Notes under the pieces: model-generated
Told to the model about the DNA's origin: nothing
What the model saw: only the letters and a program-made list of their open reading frames with translations
The model's database searches: none
NCBI RefSeq assembly: GCF_014646355.1
Contig: NZ_BMNH01000009.1
Span: 137,387-201,386, forward strand
Reading direction: 5' to 3'
DNA from: Nonomuraea cavernae
Lineage (GTDB): Bacteria > Actinomycetota > Actinomycetes > Streptosporangiales > Streptosporangiaceae
Length of the DNA stretch: 64,000 bases
Program-made: the position numbers and the translations under genes
Shown here: in pieces, positions 35,919 to 45,072 of the stretch
Layout: each line of letters opens with the position of its first letter
How positions within the stretch are numbered: position 1 is the stretch's first letter

Positions 35919-36854
35919 GTGCCCCGACGATTCGGCCTGCCCTCCGTATATCTCGCCGCGGCCGTGGCGACGGCCATGACCACAGCGGCGCCCCTGGCCA
36001 TGACCCCCGCCTCCGGCCTCGCCGCCCGGCCCGCCACGAGCGAGCCCGCCCTGCCCCATGTCGTCACCGCGCGCGACCGGGCCGCCGCCCGTGACCTCGT
36101 CGGCGAGGTGCGCTGGCGGGTGCGCCGCTACTACACGGCAGCGCTGCCCGGCTTCGCCACCTGGCTCACCCCGGCCGAGGCCGACGAGCTGCGCGCCGAC
36201 CCGCGCGTGCGCGCCCTCGAACCCGACCGGCTGATCCGCCCCCTGACCGGCTCGCGCTCGCCCGGCGCCCCCGGACCGGAGGCCACCGGCGCCGGCACCA
36301 CGGTGTACGTGGTGGACAGCGGCCTCGACGCCGCCCGCGCCGAGTTCGGCGACCGAGCCTGGCGCGCCTTCGACGCGACCGGCGGCACCGGCGACGACTG
36401 CACCGGGCACGGCACGCGGGTGTCCCGCGAGATCTCCGGCACCGCGCCCGGCGCCAGGATCGCCTCGGTGCGCGTGCTCGGCTGCGACGGCGCCGGCACG
36501 CTGTCGGACGTCGTCGCCGGCCTCGACTGGGTACGCAGACACGCCCGTCATCCCGCCGTGGCGAACCTCTCCCTCGACGGCGACGGCTCCCCGGCCTACG
36601 CCACCGCCGTACGCCGCCTCACGCGGTCCGGCGTCTTCGTCACCGGCGCCTCGGACACCGCCGGCTGCCGGCCGGCCAGCGGCGGCCAGGCGTTCTCCGC
36701 CGCCGCCCCCGGCCTGGCCGGACTCGCCGCCCGCCACCTGGAGCTCCATCCAGCCGCCGGCCCATTGGCTCTCGCGTCTTATCTGAAGTGCACGACGGCG
36801 CGCGGCTCAGTTCGCCAGAATCCTTCAGGGGCCGCGCGAAACGGCGGGCGCTGA
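35919..36854 (+). CDS. Subtilisin-like (S8) peptidase, shortened and probably impaired
   Basis: The product is 311 residues with a signal peptide (SVYLAAAVATAMTTAAPLA), an I9-like propeptide (about 45-110) and an S8 domain. The catalytic Asp is in VYVVDSGLD and the His in GHGTRVSREISG. The serine block reads GGQAFSAAAPGLAGLAARHL instead of the usual GTSMAAPHVAG. The AGN oxyanion motif position reads VTGASDTAGC, lacking the asparagine. Only about 15 residues separate the two, where proteinase-K relatives have about 70. So the domain has lost a block. It could be an inactive remnant or a divergent enzyme. Confidence 0.75.
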   Translation: MPRRFGLPSVYLAAAVATAMTTAAPLAMTPASGLAARPATSEPALPHVVTARDRAAARDLVGEVRWRVRRYYTAALPGFATWLTPAEADELRADPRVRALEPDRLIRPLTGSRSPGAPGPEATGAGTTVYVVDSGLDAARAEFGDRAWRAFDATGGTGDDCTGHGTRVSREISGTAPGARIASVRVLGCDGAGTLSDVVAGLDWVRRHARHPAVANLSLDGDGSPAYATAVRRLTRSGVFVTGASDTAGCRPASGGQAFSAAAPGLAGLAARHLELHPAAGPLALASYLKCTTARGSVRQNPSGAARNGGR

Positions 36855-37015
36855 TTTCGATGGAAGCGGTAAATGTGACCGGCGTCACATCGCCCCGGGG
36901 CTATCCCAGGAAGGCGATGTTCGGACATGCCGGGTACGGTGCTGGCAGGCAACCGGCACACGCGAGAGACTCAAGGGTCCGGGGGAAGAACGAGCACGCT
37001 GACGAAGGGACTCGT

Positions 37016-40000
37016 ATGCAGGAGCTCCGACTCGTCGCGGTGAGCGAAGACGGCACCTATCTCGTGCTGGCGACTGCCGGCCGGGGTACACGCTTCACGC
37101 TTCCCGTGGACGACCGGCTCCGTGCTGCCGTCCGTGGCAACTTCTCCCGTCTCGGCCAGTACGAGATCGAAGTGGAGAGTCCGTTGCGCCCCAAGGAGAT
37201 CCAGGCTCGCATACGTGCCGGAGAGACCGCGGAACAGATCGCCGCGACCGCCGGCATCCCTGTCGAGCGGGTCCGCTGGTTCGAGGGCCCCGTGCTGCAG
37301 GAGCGCGAGTACGTCGCCCAGCAGGCGCAGCGCGTCGCCGTACGGATGCCGGGAGAGTCCTCCCCCGGCCCCACCCTCGGCGACCTGGTCGCCGAGCGGC
37401 TCACCCGGCGCGGCGTGCCCACCGACGAGATCGACTGGGACTCCGCCAAGCGTGACGACGGGCTGTGGCGGGTCAAGCTCGGATACGTGTGGAACGGTCA
37501 CACCAGGCACGCCGAGTGGCTGTTCGACCCCCGGCGCCGCCACGTCACCCCGCACGACGACGAGGCGCTGCGCCTGTCTGCCGCCGACTTCGACCCGAGT
37601 CCCGTCACCGAGGACACCACGGTCACGCCGTTCGCTCCGCGCGTGGCCAAGCTGCAGCCGGTGCCGCCGCTGGCGTCCGACCCGCTGCCGTTCCCCTCGG
37701 TGGTGCGGCGCGAGCCCGAGGAGCCCGCCGTCGGCTACCAGCCGCCCGCGCGCGGCTCGGAGTCCGCCTACACACGGCCGGCCAGTCCGTCCCGCGAGGC
37801 CCCCTTCGAGCCCGGCCACACCCGTCCCGGCGGGGCCGCGCCCTGGGCTCCCGACTTCGGCTCCAACCGCCCGGCCGGTCGCGACTTCCGGCCCTCCCCC
37901 GGTCCCGACCGTACGGACACGCCCGACGACCTCGCGCCGCCGGCCGCCTTCCAGCCTCCGGCCTCCGCCGCGCCGCCGTTCTCACCCGCCGCCGCACCGG
38001 ACACCTACCAGTCCACCGGCACGCGTCCGGTCCAGCCCGAGCAGCACGCCCCCGGCCATCTCGACTCCCTCGCCGACACCGGGGCGGCGCGGGCGCCGTA
38101 TCCCGCCGAGGCCGGGCCGGCGGCGCACTCTGCGCCTGGCCGAGTCCCCGGCGCCGAGACAGGCCACTCCGACAGCGGCCAAGTCCCAGGCACAGGAGCA
38201 GGAACAGGGGCAGGGGCAGGGGCGGGGGCAGGGCGCGCCGACTCGGGCACCTCGTCCACACAGGCGGCCGACGGACCGCCGAGTCATGCGAGCACGCCTG
38301 TCGCCGACGTCCGCCCGACCGTCCCGGCCGAGGCGCCGCCGCAGTCGATGCCCGCTGACGCGCCCCTGGCGGTGGCGTCGGCTCCCGAGGCTCCACCCCA
38401 GCCCACGCCGGCCGACACGTCCCAGTCCGGCGCGGCGACCTCGACGCCCGAGCCGAAGGCCGTCACCGACGCCCCGGACTCCTCCGGCGACAAGCCGTCC
38501 GCCAAGGACCAGGCCGTGACGACCGAGGTGGCCGCCCAGGCGGGCACCGGCCAGGACATAAGCCCGCCGCCGGCGGCGGAGACGACGCGGACTTCGGCCA
38601 CGGTTTCCGGTAGCCAGACCGCGTCTGACGGCCCGGCCACACTTGACAGCCCGACCGCCTCAGACAGCCCGGCCACAGCCAACAACGAGATCGCGTCTGA
38701 CGCCCAGGTCGCGCCGGAACACCGAAGCGCGTCTGAGGCGCGGGTGGCGCCGGAACACCAGCGCGCCTCTGACGGGAAGGCCACACCTGACGGGAAGGCC
38801 ACACCTGACGGGAAGGCCACACCTGACGGGAAGGCCACACCTGACGGGCAGGCCACACCTGACGGGAAGGCCACGCCTGACGGCCCGGTCACACCTGACG
38901 GGCAGGCCACGTCCGAGACGCAGGCCACCTCGCCGGCGTATCCGGCCGCATCCAGCACGCCGACGACGCCTCCTACACCCGCAAGCCTTCCGACGTCGCC
39001 TGCCACACCGGCAACGGTGCCGACGCCCGCCACGCCCAGCCCTCTTCCGACGTCGCCTGACACGCCGACAACGCTTCCGACGTCACCCGACGTGCCGACG
39101 CCGGTCCCGACGACGCCGATCGCGCCACCCGCCGCCGCGTCGGTGGCGGAGCCCGCCGCCGCCGAGGGGCAGACCACGCCTGCCGCGTCAGAGACGACCA
39201 TCGCCGCCAAGGACACGACCGCCACCCCGACAGCCACCGAGCGCACCGAAGCACCGGCGGCACCGGCGGCGACCACGCCGTCCGCCGAGGCGCCCCGCGC
39301 GACAGAAGGCACCACAGGCACGGCGCAGCCCACCGGCGGCGAGCGCGTCGCCGAGGCCACACCGGCCGCGGCAGGGACCACCGCCCCGGCCGCACCTGCG
39401 ACGACGGAAGCGGCCACACCGGCGGCGGAAACACCCGTCACCACGGGATCCGCAGCGACACCCGCTCCGGCCGAACCCGTTACGCCGACCCCCGAAGCAC
39501 CCACCACCACGGAAACCGCCACACCGGCCGCAGAGGCACCTGCCACGGCGGAGCCCACCACCCCGGCCACCGAAGCACCTTCCGTGACGGAGCCCACCAC
39601 CCCGGCCGCAGCGGCGCTCGGGGCGGCGGAAACCGCCACACCGGCCGCAGAGGCACCTGCCACGGCGCAGCCCACCACCCCGGCCACCGAAGCACCTTCC
39701 GTGACGGAGCCCACCACCCCGGCCGCAGCGGCACCTGCCACGGAGGACGCCGCTCCGGCGGCGCAGGCACCCGCCACGCCGGCCGCCGAGGTGTCCGAGG
39801 CGGCGCAGAGCCCGGCACCGGCCGCCGAGCCGGAGGCGGAGCCTCAGGCGGCGGCCCAGGAGCCAGCGCAGTCGCCTCCGGTCGCCAAGCCCGTTCCCAA
39901 GCCGCCGGCGCCGCGGCCCAAGCCGGCCCCCGGACGCGAGTCCAAGGCGGCCGTGCCCGCAGCGCGGCCGGGCAAGGACGACACGACCAAGGAAGGCACG

Positions 40001-40141
40001 GCCGCGGAGGAGCCCGCGGTGCCGGTGCCGTCTCCCCCTCCGGCTCCCGCGGCCCGCCCGGCACGCAAGGGGTCGCGGGGACGCCGCGCCTCGGTGCCGA
40101 CGTGGGACGAGATCATGTTCGGCGCCCGCCGCCCGGACTGA
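37016..40141 (+). CDS. sepH: Septation protein SepH with a very long repetitive tail
   Basis: The product is 1041 residues. The conserved N-terminal SepH domain (DUF3071, about 1-190) contains LRLVAVSEDGTYLVLAT, RPKEIQARIRAGETAEQIA and WRVKLGYVWNGHTRHAEWLF, including a helix-turn-helix-like part. SepH promotes FtsZ assembly at the division site in actinobacteria. The rest is a Pro/Ala/Thr-rich tail with exact 6-residue repeats (TPDGKA) and a 39-residue duplication, ending in the conserved C-terminal motif PTWDEIMFGARR. Usual SepH proteins are about 340 residues, so the linker is about three times longer than normal. ATG 37016 follows GAAGGGA. Confidence 0.93.
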   Translation: MQELRLVAVSEDGTYLVLATAGRGTRFTLPVDDRLRAAVRGNFSRLGQYEIEVESPLRPKEIQARIRAGETAEQIAATAGIPVERVRWFEGPVLQEREYVAQQAQRVAVRMPGESSPGPTLGDLVAERLTRRGVPTDEIDWDSAKRDDGLWRVKLGYVWNGHTRHAEWLFDPRRRHVTPHDDEALRLSAADFDPSPVTEDTTVTPFAPRVAKLQPVPPLASDPLPFPSVVRREPEEPAVGYQPPARGSESAYTRPASPSREAPFEPGHTRPGGAAPWAPDFGSNRPAGRDFRPSPGPDRTDTPDDLAPPAAFQPPASAAPPFSPAAAPDTYQSTGTRPVQPEQHAPGHLDSLADTGAARAPYPAEAGPAAHSAPGRVPGAETGHSDSGQVPGTGAGTGAGAGAGAGRADSGTSSTQAADGPPSHASTPVADVRPTVPAEAPPQSMPADAPLAVASAPEAPPQPTPADTSQSGAATSTPEPKAVTDAPDSSGDKPSAKDQAVTTEVAAQAGTGQDISPPPAAETTRTSATVSGSQTASDGPATLDSPTASDSPATANNEIASDAQVAPEHRSASEARVAPEHQRASDGKATPDGKATPDGKATPDGKATPDGQATPDGKATPDGPVTPDGQATSETQATSPAYPAASSTPTTPPTPASLPTSPATPATVPTPATPSPLPTSPDTPTTLPTSPDVPTPVPTTPIAPPAAASVAEPAAAEGQTTPAASETTIAAKDTTATPTATERTEAPAAPAATTPSAEAPRATEGTTGTAQPTGGERVAEATPAAAGTTAPAAPATTEAATPAAETPVTTGSAATPAPAEPVTPTPEAPTTTETATPAAEAPATAEPTTPATEAPSVTEPTTPAAAALGAAETATPAAEAPATAQPTTPATEAPSVTEPTTPAAAAPATEDAAPAAQAPATPAAEVSEAAQSPAPAAEPEAEPQAAAQEPAQSPPVAKPVPKPPAPRPKPAPGRESKAAVPAARPGKDDTTKEGTAAEEPAVPVPSPPPAPAARPARKGSRGRRASVPTWDEIMFGARRPD
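38771..38914 (+). repeat. Eight tandem 18-base repeats inside sepH
   Basis: Units start at 38771, 38789, 38807, 38825, 38843, 38861, 38879 and 38897. The first four are identical (GACGGGAAGGCCACACCT) and the others vary by a few bases. Each unit encodes six residues, DGKATP or close variants. Unit number is likely to change by slippage without breaking the frame. Confidence 0.95.
39511..39732 (+). repeat. 117-base-period tandem duplication inside sepH
   Basis: 39511-39615 and 39628-39732 match over 105 bases with one difference. The period of 117 keeps the frame and duplicates 39 residues of the Pro/Thr/Ala-rich tail (TPATEAPSVTEPTTP). The near identity implies a recent event. Confidence 0.9.
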
Positions 40142-40181
40142 CCCCTGCGGATCGCCCGCCTCGAACCCGGCTCGTCGCGGG

Positions 40182-40237
40182 CGTGGCCGACATCCCGCAG
40201 GTGGTCGCCCGTGGCCGACATCCCACACGTGCTCGCC
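40182..40237. repeat. Two imperfect 28-base tandem repeats between convergent genes
   Basis: 40182-40209 and 40210-40237 both begin CGTGGCCGACATCCC and end TCGCC, with about four differences. They lie in the 175-base gap after sepH. No gene or clear terminator was seen there. Confidence 0.7.
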
Positions 40238-40316
40238 GGTGCCCCGGCATCGACGAGGTCCGGTGCCCCGCGTCGGCGAGGCGATGACCGGCCCGTTCAC
40301 GATCGGGTGACGGCGA

Positions 40317-41960
40317 CTACGGGGCGTTGGAGCCCTCAAGGAAGGGAGCCAGCCAGTCGGGGGTGACCTCGACGGGGAAGTCCACGGCCTGCGCGGGCGA
40401 GACGTCGTACGCGGAGTAACCGCCCTTGCCCGCGCCCACGCCGGCGATGAGCGTGAAGACGCCGGCCCGGCGCTGGAACCAGGTCTGCCTGACGCGCCAG
40501 CCGACCACGGCGCGTCGTTCGACCACGGCCTGCACCCGTCGCAGGGAGCCTGAGCGGACCGAGAGACGGTGGCCGTCGAAGCCGTGCCCCAGCGAGCGGT
40601 AGCGGTCGAGGCCGAGCGGGACGCCGAGGCCCGCCAGGATCAGGGCGAGCACCAGGAGGACCCACCAGAACAGGCTCCCGGTGAGCAGCGCGGCCAGGCC
40701 GGTGACGGCGGTGAGCGCGAGCCACGGGAACACGGCGCGGAAGAGGCGCCGGTTGCGGGCCACCGGGGGATGCGGGCGCAGGGTCGCCTGGTAGGGACCG
40801 ATGGCGTCCGCGACCACCTGGAAGGCGACGGCGCGCGGCACGTCCGGCAGGAGCTGGCCCCGTGTGGACGAGTCGCCGAGGCCGGTCACGATGGCCCAGG
40901 CACGGGCGACCCCGGCCCACCGTTCGACGAGTCCGTCGACGATCTCGTAGCCGCGCACCCGTCTGCGCTCCAGCGAGACACTGCGCCGGTTGATCAGCCC
41001 TCGCTCGGCCACCAGGTAGCCGTCACGCCGCTTGAGCCGGAAGTCCCAGTTGAACACCGCGTACATGAGACCGCCCACGAACGGCATGGCCGCCACGAGC
41101 AGCAGCACCGCCACCAGCAGCAGGTAGGGGCGGTCCCAGAGCCACTGGCCGACCGTCCAGGCGGTGTCCCTGCCGAAGCCGAGCTCGTTGCCCCACTGGA
41201 ACGCCAGCCCGATGGCGCCGCCCACCAGGGCGAACGGGGTCAGCAGGTAGGCGCCGGACAGCGGGCCGTACAGGAGCCATCTGCGGGGCACGCCGATGAC
41301 GGTGTGCTCGGCCGGCGCGGTGGGGCCTGCGGGCTCCTCGGTCCGCGGGCCCTGCTCCCGCGTCGCGTGGGCGCGGCGCAGCAGGACGACCTTGAGGCGT
41401 TCGGCCTCGTCCAGGGTGACGCCGTCGAGCTTGCCCTCCTCCTCGCCGCCGCTCGCCCCGGTGTCTATCTTGAGCACGGCCAGGCCCAGCAGGCGGTGCA
41501 TGGGCGGGGTGGACACATCGACGCCGCGTACGCGTTCCAGGGGGATGGTGCGGACGGAGCGGCTGATGAGCGAGCGTTTGATCTCCAGCCGGTCGTGCAC
41601 GATCTGGTAGCTGAACGTGACCCACCTGATGACGGCGAAGATCACGGTGCCGAACAGGCCGAGCGCGGCGAAGCCGTACGAGGTGCCGGAGAAGCCCCCG
41701 GCGAGCAGCAGCCCGACGAACGGGAGCAGCAGCGACGGCAGCATCCGAACCGGGTCGATGAGCAGCACCCTCGGGCTCAGCCGCAGCGGCAACCCCGCCA
41801 GGCCCGGAACGGGACCGTCATCACCCGGGTCCGGAACGTGCGGCCCTCCCGGCGCCGTGGGGCCCTGCGGCCCCTGTGGCGGGCCGTGCCAGGCGGGCGG
41901 GGGCCGGTGCGCCGGGTCGTGAGGCGGCGGTGGGGTGGGAGGCTGGGAGGGACCGGTCAC
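40317..41960 (-). CDS. PH-domain membrane protein, YdbT-like
   Basis: The product is 547 residues. A Pro-rich N-terminus is followed by three bPH_2-type domains alternating with pairs of membrane helices (MLPSLLLPFVGLLLAGGFSG, YLLLVAVLLLVAAMPFVGGL, LTAVTGLAALLTGSLFWWVL). RSLISRSVRTIPLERVRGVD and RGLINRRSVSLERRRVRGYE are typical of these repeats. In Bacillus YdbS and YdbT act together in export or tolerance of a peptide. GTG 41960 overlaps the stop of the partner gene (GTGA), so the two are coupled. Confidence 0.85.
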   Translation of the reverse strand: MTGPSQPPTPPPPHDPAHRPPPAWHGPPQGPQGPTAPGGPHVPDPGDDGPVPGLAGLPLRLSPRVLLIDPVRMLPSLLLPFVGLLLAGGFSGTSYGFAALGLFGTVIFAVIRWVTFSYQIVHDRLEIKRSLISRSVRTIPLERVRGVDVSTPPMHRLLGLAVLKIDTGASGGEEEGKLDGVTLDEAERLKVVLLRRAHATREQGPRTEEPAGPTAPAEHTVIGVPRRWLLYGPLSGAYLLTPFALVGGAIGLAFQWGNELGFGRDTAWTVGQWLWDRPYLLLVAVLLLVAAMPFVGGLMYAVFNWDFRLKRRDGYLVAERGLINRRSVSLERRRVRGYEIVDGLVERWAGVARAWAIVTGLGDSSTRGQLLPDVPRAVAFQVVADAIGPYQATLRPHPPVARNRRLFRAVFPWLALTAVTGLAALLTGSLFWWVLLVLALILAGLGVPLGLDRYRSLGHGFDGHRLSVRSGSLRRVQAVVERRAVVGWRVRQTWFQRRAGVFTLIAGVGAGKGGYSAYDVSPAQAVDFPVEVTPDWLAPFLEGSNAP

Positions 41961-42478
41961 GTGGCGTCGTCCCGCAGTGCTTCGGCGCGGTGCGCGAGCT
42001 GCTCGGCCAGCCCCGCCGCGACCACGTAGTCGAGCCCGTTGATGGTCGAGGAGCCCGCGTGGGACGCGGTGCGGATCTCCAGGGTCGCCAGCCCGAGCAT
42101 CCGCTCCATCCAGCCCTGCGCCTTGTCGACGGTCTGGATGCGGCTCACCGGCACGAACACCCATTCCCTGGTCAGAAACCCCGACCGGGCGTAGACGACG
42201 TCACCGGACAGCTCCCACCGATGTACGGCATAGCGCACGAACGGCTCCGCCACCAGGAACGGGGTCGTCAGCACCGCCACCGCCAGGGGCAGCAGCCACC
42301 AGCGGCCCTCGAGCCAGTCGGGCACCCAGTCCCAGCCGCTGCCGCTGACCCATCCCCCGGCCAGCACGGAACCACCGATCAGCAGCACGAAGGCGATCAG
42401 AGCCTCCAGCAGCCAGAGCCGCACGGCCTTGGGCGAGACGCGGTGCGCCGGGTCGCGCAGTGGACCATTTGACGTCAC
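41957..42478 (-). CDS. PH-domain membrane protein, YdbS-like
   Basis: The product is 173 residues. Two membrane helices (LLEALIAFVLLIGGSVLAGG and WLLPLAVAVLTTPFLVAEPF) are followed by one bPH_2 domain with GFLTREWVFVPVSRIQTVDK and GLATLEIRTASHAGSS. It is the first gene of the two-gene unit and presumably forms a complex with the YdbT-like protein. GTG 42478 is the start. It is divergent from the ABC transporter genes, 150 bases away. Confidence 0.85.
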   Translation of the reverse strand: MTSNGPLRDPAHRVSPKAVRLWLLEALIAFVLLIGGSVLAGGWVSGSGWDWVPDWLEGRWWLLPLAVAVLTTPFLVAEPFVRYAVHRWELSGDVVYARSGFLTREWVFVPVSRIQTVDKAQGWMERMLGLATLEIRTASHAGSSTINGLDYVVAAGLAEQLAHRAEALRDDAT

Positions 42479-42628
42479 AAATCCCAGCCTATGGTGCCCG
42501 GCACGCAGGGGCGATCTCTCCCCGGCGCCACCGCGACTCCGAAGTCGCTCTCGGCGGCGCCGCCACGGCTCCGAAATTGTCGGTGCCGTCGTGGAGAGTG
42601 GGGGTCACTGATACGAAGGGACGACGGT

Positions 42629-43591
42629 ATGCGCTATGCGATTCAGGCCGAGGGCCTGGTGAAGCACTATGGCGAGACCAAGGCGCTCGACGGCGTCGAC
42701 CTGGCCGTGCCACCCGGCAGGCTGCTGGGGGTGCTCGGGCCCAATGGAGCCGGCAAGACCACAGCGGTGCGCATCTTGGCGACCTTGCTCAGCCCCGACG
42801 CGGGTAGCGCCTCGGTGCTCGGGTTCGACGTCTTACGCCAGGCTCATCAGGTCCGATCACTGATCGGGCTCACCGGGCAGTACGCCGCGGTGGACGAAAT
42901 GCTCACCGGGGTCGAAAACCTGGTGATGATCGGGCGCCTGCTTGGCCTGTCCAGGAGTGAGTCGCGGCAGCGGGCCAAGGCGCTGCTGGAGCGGTTCGAC
43001 CTCGCCGACGCGGGCGGGCGCGCGACCAAGACCTACTCGGGCGGCATGCGCCGGCGGCTCGACCTGGCGGCGAGCCTGGTCGGCAGGCCGCAAGTGCTGT
43101 TCCTCGACGAGCCGACCACCGGTCTCGACCCGCGCAGCCGCACCGAGCTGTGGGGCGTGGTCCGGGGGCTGATGGCCGACGGGGTGACGGTCCTGCTGAC
43201 CACCCAATACCTGGAGGAGGCCGACCAACTGGCCGACGACATCGTGGTGTTCGACCACGGCAGGGTGATCGCGTCGGGCACGTCCGACGAGCTCAAGGCG
43301 ACCACCGGCGCCCAGGTGCTGGAGGTGCGCCCGCTCGACGCGCAGCAGCTGGAGCTGGTGGCCAAGGTGGTCACCGACGTCATCGACGAGGAGCCCGAGC
43401 TGTCGGGCGGCAAGGTCACGGCCGCGGTCTACGACCCCGCGGTGGTGCCGGCCGTCGTCCGCCGCCTCGACGACCTCGGCGTCGTGGCCTCCGAGCTGAC
43501 GCTGCGCAAGTCCAGCCTTGACGAGGTGTTCCTCAGCCTGACCGGGCACCGCGCCGAGGAGCCCGCCGACCAGGAGGAGGTTCTCGTATGA
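42629..43591 (+). CDS. ABC transporter ATP-binding protein, DrrA type
   Basis: The product is 320 residues. Walker A is LGPNGAGKTTAVRIL, the signature is TYSGGMRRRLDLAASL, Walker B is VLFLDEPTTGLDPRSR, and the switch region is LLTTQYLEEADQLAD. The C-terminal extension (DELKATTGAQVLEVRP to LDEVFLSLTGH) is that of DrrA, which drives export of hydrophobic drugs. ATG 42629 is preceded by AAGGGA. The stop overlaps the permease start (ATGA). The substrate cannot be told. Confidence 0.92.
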   Translation: MRYAIQAEGLVKHYGETKALDGVDLAVPPGRLLGVLGPNGAGKTTAVRILATLLSPDAGSASVLGFDVLRQAHQVRSLIGLTGQYAAVDEMLTGVENLVMIGRLLGLSRSESRQRAKALLERFDLADAGGRATKTYSGGMRRRLDLAASLVGRPQVLFLDEPTTGLDPRSRTELWGVVRGLMADGVTVLLTTQYLEEADQLADDIVVFDHGRVIASGTSDELKATTGAQVLEVRPLDAQQLELVAKVVTDVIDEEPELSGGKVTAAVYDPAVVPAVVRRLDDLGVVASELTLRKSSLDEVFLSLTGHRAEEPADQEEVLV

Positions 43592-44400
43592 CCGCCGTGA
43601 CGACGCTCGTCCCGCCGTCGGCGGTGAGCAGACGGGTGGGGCTCGGAGCGACCATCCAGCAGACGTTCACGCTGGCGTGGCGGAGCCTGGTGCAGATCAA
43701 GCACAATCCGTGGGAGCTGCTCGACCTCAGCATCCAGCCGATCATGTTCCTGCTGCTGTTCACCTACGTGTTCGGCGGCGCGATCTCCGGCTCGACGGGC
43801 GACTACCTGCAGTTCGCGCTGCCGGGCCTGCTGGTGCAGAACGCGCTGTTCTACACGCTGTCCACGGCGATCGGGCTCAACACCGACATCACCAAGGGCG
43901 TGTTCGACCGGTTGCGCAGCCTGCCGATCGCCCGCGTCGCGCCGCTGGCCGGGCGCATCATCGCCGACACGTTCAAGCAGGTGTGGGCGTTCGCGCTGCT
44001 GGTCGGGTTCGGCATGGTGCTCGGTTTCCGGGTGACGACCAGCGTGGCCGGCCTGGTCGGCGCGCTGGCCCTGCTCGTGGTGGTGGCGCTGGCCATGTCG
44101 TGGATGTCGGTGCTCATCGGGCTCAAGGCGTCCAACCCCGAGAAGGTGCAGATGATCGCCTTCTCGGCGATGATGCCGCTGACCTTCACCAGCAGCGCGC
44201 TGGTGCCGTCCGACACCTTCCCGGGTTGGCTGAAGGCCTGGTCCGACGTCAACCCGGTGACCCATCTGGCCGACGCGATCCGCGGGTTGCTGATCGGCGG
44301 CGAGGTCGCCGATCCCGCGCTGGTGTCGCTGCTCTGGTCCGCGGGCTTCGTCCTGGTGTTCGCGCCGCTGGCCATCAGGGTCTTCCGCAAGCACGTCTGA
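43588..44400 (+). CDS. ABC transporter permease, DrrB type
   Basis: The product is 270 residues with six membrane helices (QPIMFLLLFTYVFGGAISGS first). PGLLVQNALFYTLSTAIGLN and LPIARVAPLAGRI are typical of ABC2-type export permeases. The start overlaps the ATPase gene by four bases (ATGA), so a 1:1 complex is made. The pair has no neighbouring regulator gene. Confidence 0.92.
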   Translation: MTAVTTLVPPSAVSRRVGLGATIQQTFTLAWRSLVQIKHNPWELLDLSIQPIMFLLLFTYVFGGAISGSTGDYLQFALPGLLVQNALFYTLSTAIGLNTDITKGVFDRLRSLPIARVAPLAGRIIADTFKQVWAFALLVGFGMVLGFRVTTSVAGLVGALALLVVVALAMSWMSVLIGLKASNPEKVQMIAFSAMMPLTFTSSALVPSDTFPGWLKAWSDVNPVTHLADAIRGLLIGGEVADPALVSLLWSAGFVLVFAPLAIRVFRKHV

Positions 44401-45072
44401 CCACACCCCGGCCGCCCGGCCGGCCGGTGACCGCGCCGCACAGGGGCAGGCTCGGTCACAGCGCCGCGCGTCGTGAGAGCGGAGCCGATCGCGCCAGGTG
44501 CCGCCGGCCGCGGCCGGCGCCGCGCGAGGGCCGCGGCCCGGCGGGAGCACCTGTGATCACCATGCCCACGCCGCCTGGCGGGCCGGGGCGGGCACGGCAC
44601 TTCGTGCGGACGCGCAGCACCGGCGGCCGTGCCCGAGGAGTCTCGGGTACGGCCGCCGGTCGCTGTCCGGATGCCGGTCGCTGTCCGGATGCCGTCGGCC
44701 CGCGCTGGCCGGCCGGGGGCGCGCGGCGTCCAGGCGCCGTCGGGCAGATGGGCCACCTGGCGCACCCGCTTTCTCGGAGTCCGCCCCCGCCGGACCGGCG
44801 GACAGGTGACCACGCCATCGCCCCCTCGACCGCCCCGATGATCACTGCGCCACGAAGCGGCAGGTCACAGCGACTAGGCGGCATTATGGGGCGATCTTCG
44901 CCAATCACCCATTTCGACAGCCCCTGCACGTCCGGAAGATGTGGGGGGTCACACTTGTGTCCAAGCTCACCCTGTCCATCCCCTGCCAGGTGTCCGATTT
45001 CGTATCGTTATCGACCACCGAGCCTCCCGAAACGGTCGGCGCACCGCCGATACACGCGTAGCATCATCCGGC
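44401..45072. other. 672-base non-coding stretch after the ABC transporter operon
   Basis: No credible gene was found; the open frames here lack codon bias and recognisable motifs. It holds the hairpin at 44619-44660 and an 18-base direct repeat (44656-44673 and 44674-44691, CCGGTCGCTGTCCGGATG twice). The last 150 bases are less GC-rich and probably carry the promoter of the PEBP lipoprotein gene. Confidence 0.6.
44619..44660. terminator. Long perfect-type hairpin, probable terminator
   Basis: Arms 44619-44636 and 44643-44660 pair over 18 bases with one mismatched position (ACCGGCGGCCGTGCCCGA on the left), loop GGAGTC. No T-run follows, as is common in high-GC actinobacteria. It lies 220 bases after the permease stop. 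Confidence 0.7.

Noticed and set aside
38771-38914. Possible CRISPR-like array
   Set aside because: The 18-base units have no spacers and lie in frame inside sepH.
38284-39777. 497-codon open frame on the minus strand inside sepH
   Set aside because: It is the Val/Ala/Gly-rich shadow of the sepH repeat region.
44456-44929. 157-codon open frame on the minus strand after the ABC transporter
   Set aside because: It is Arg/Pro-rich without domain, runs through the hairpin and the direct repeat, and has no ribosome-binding site.
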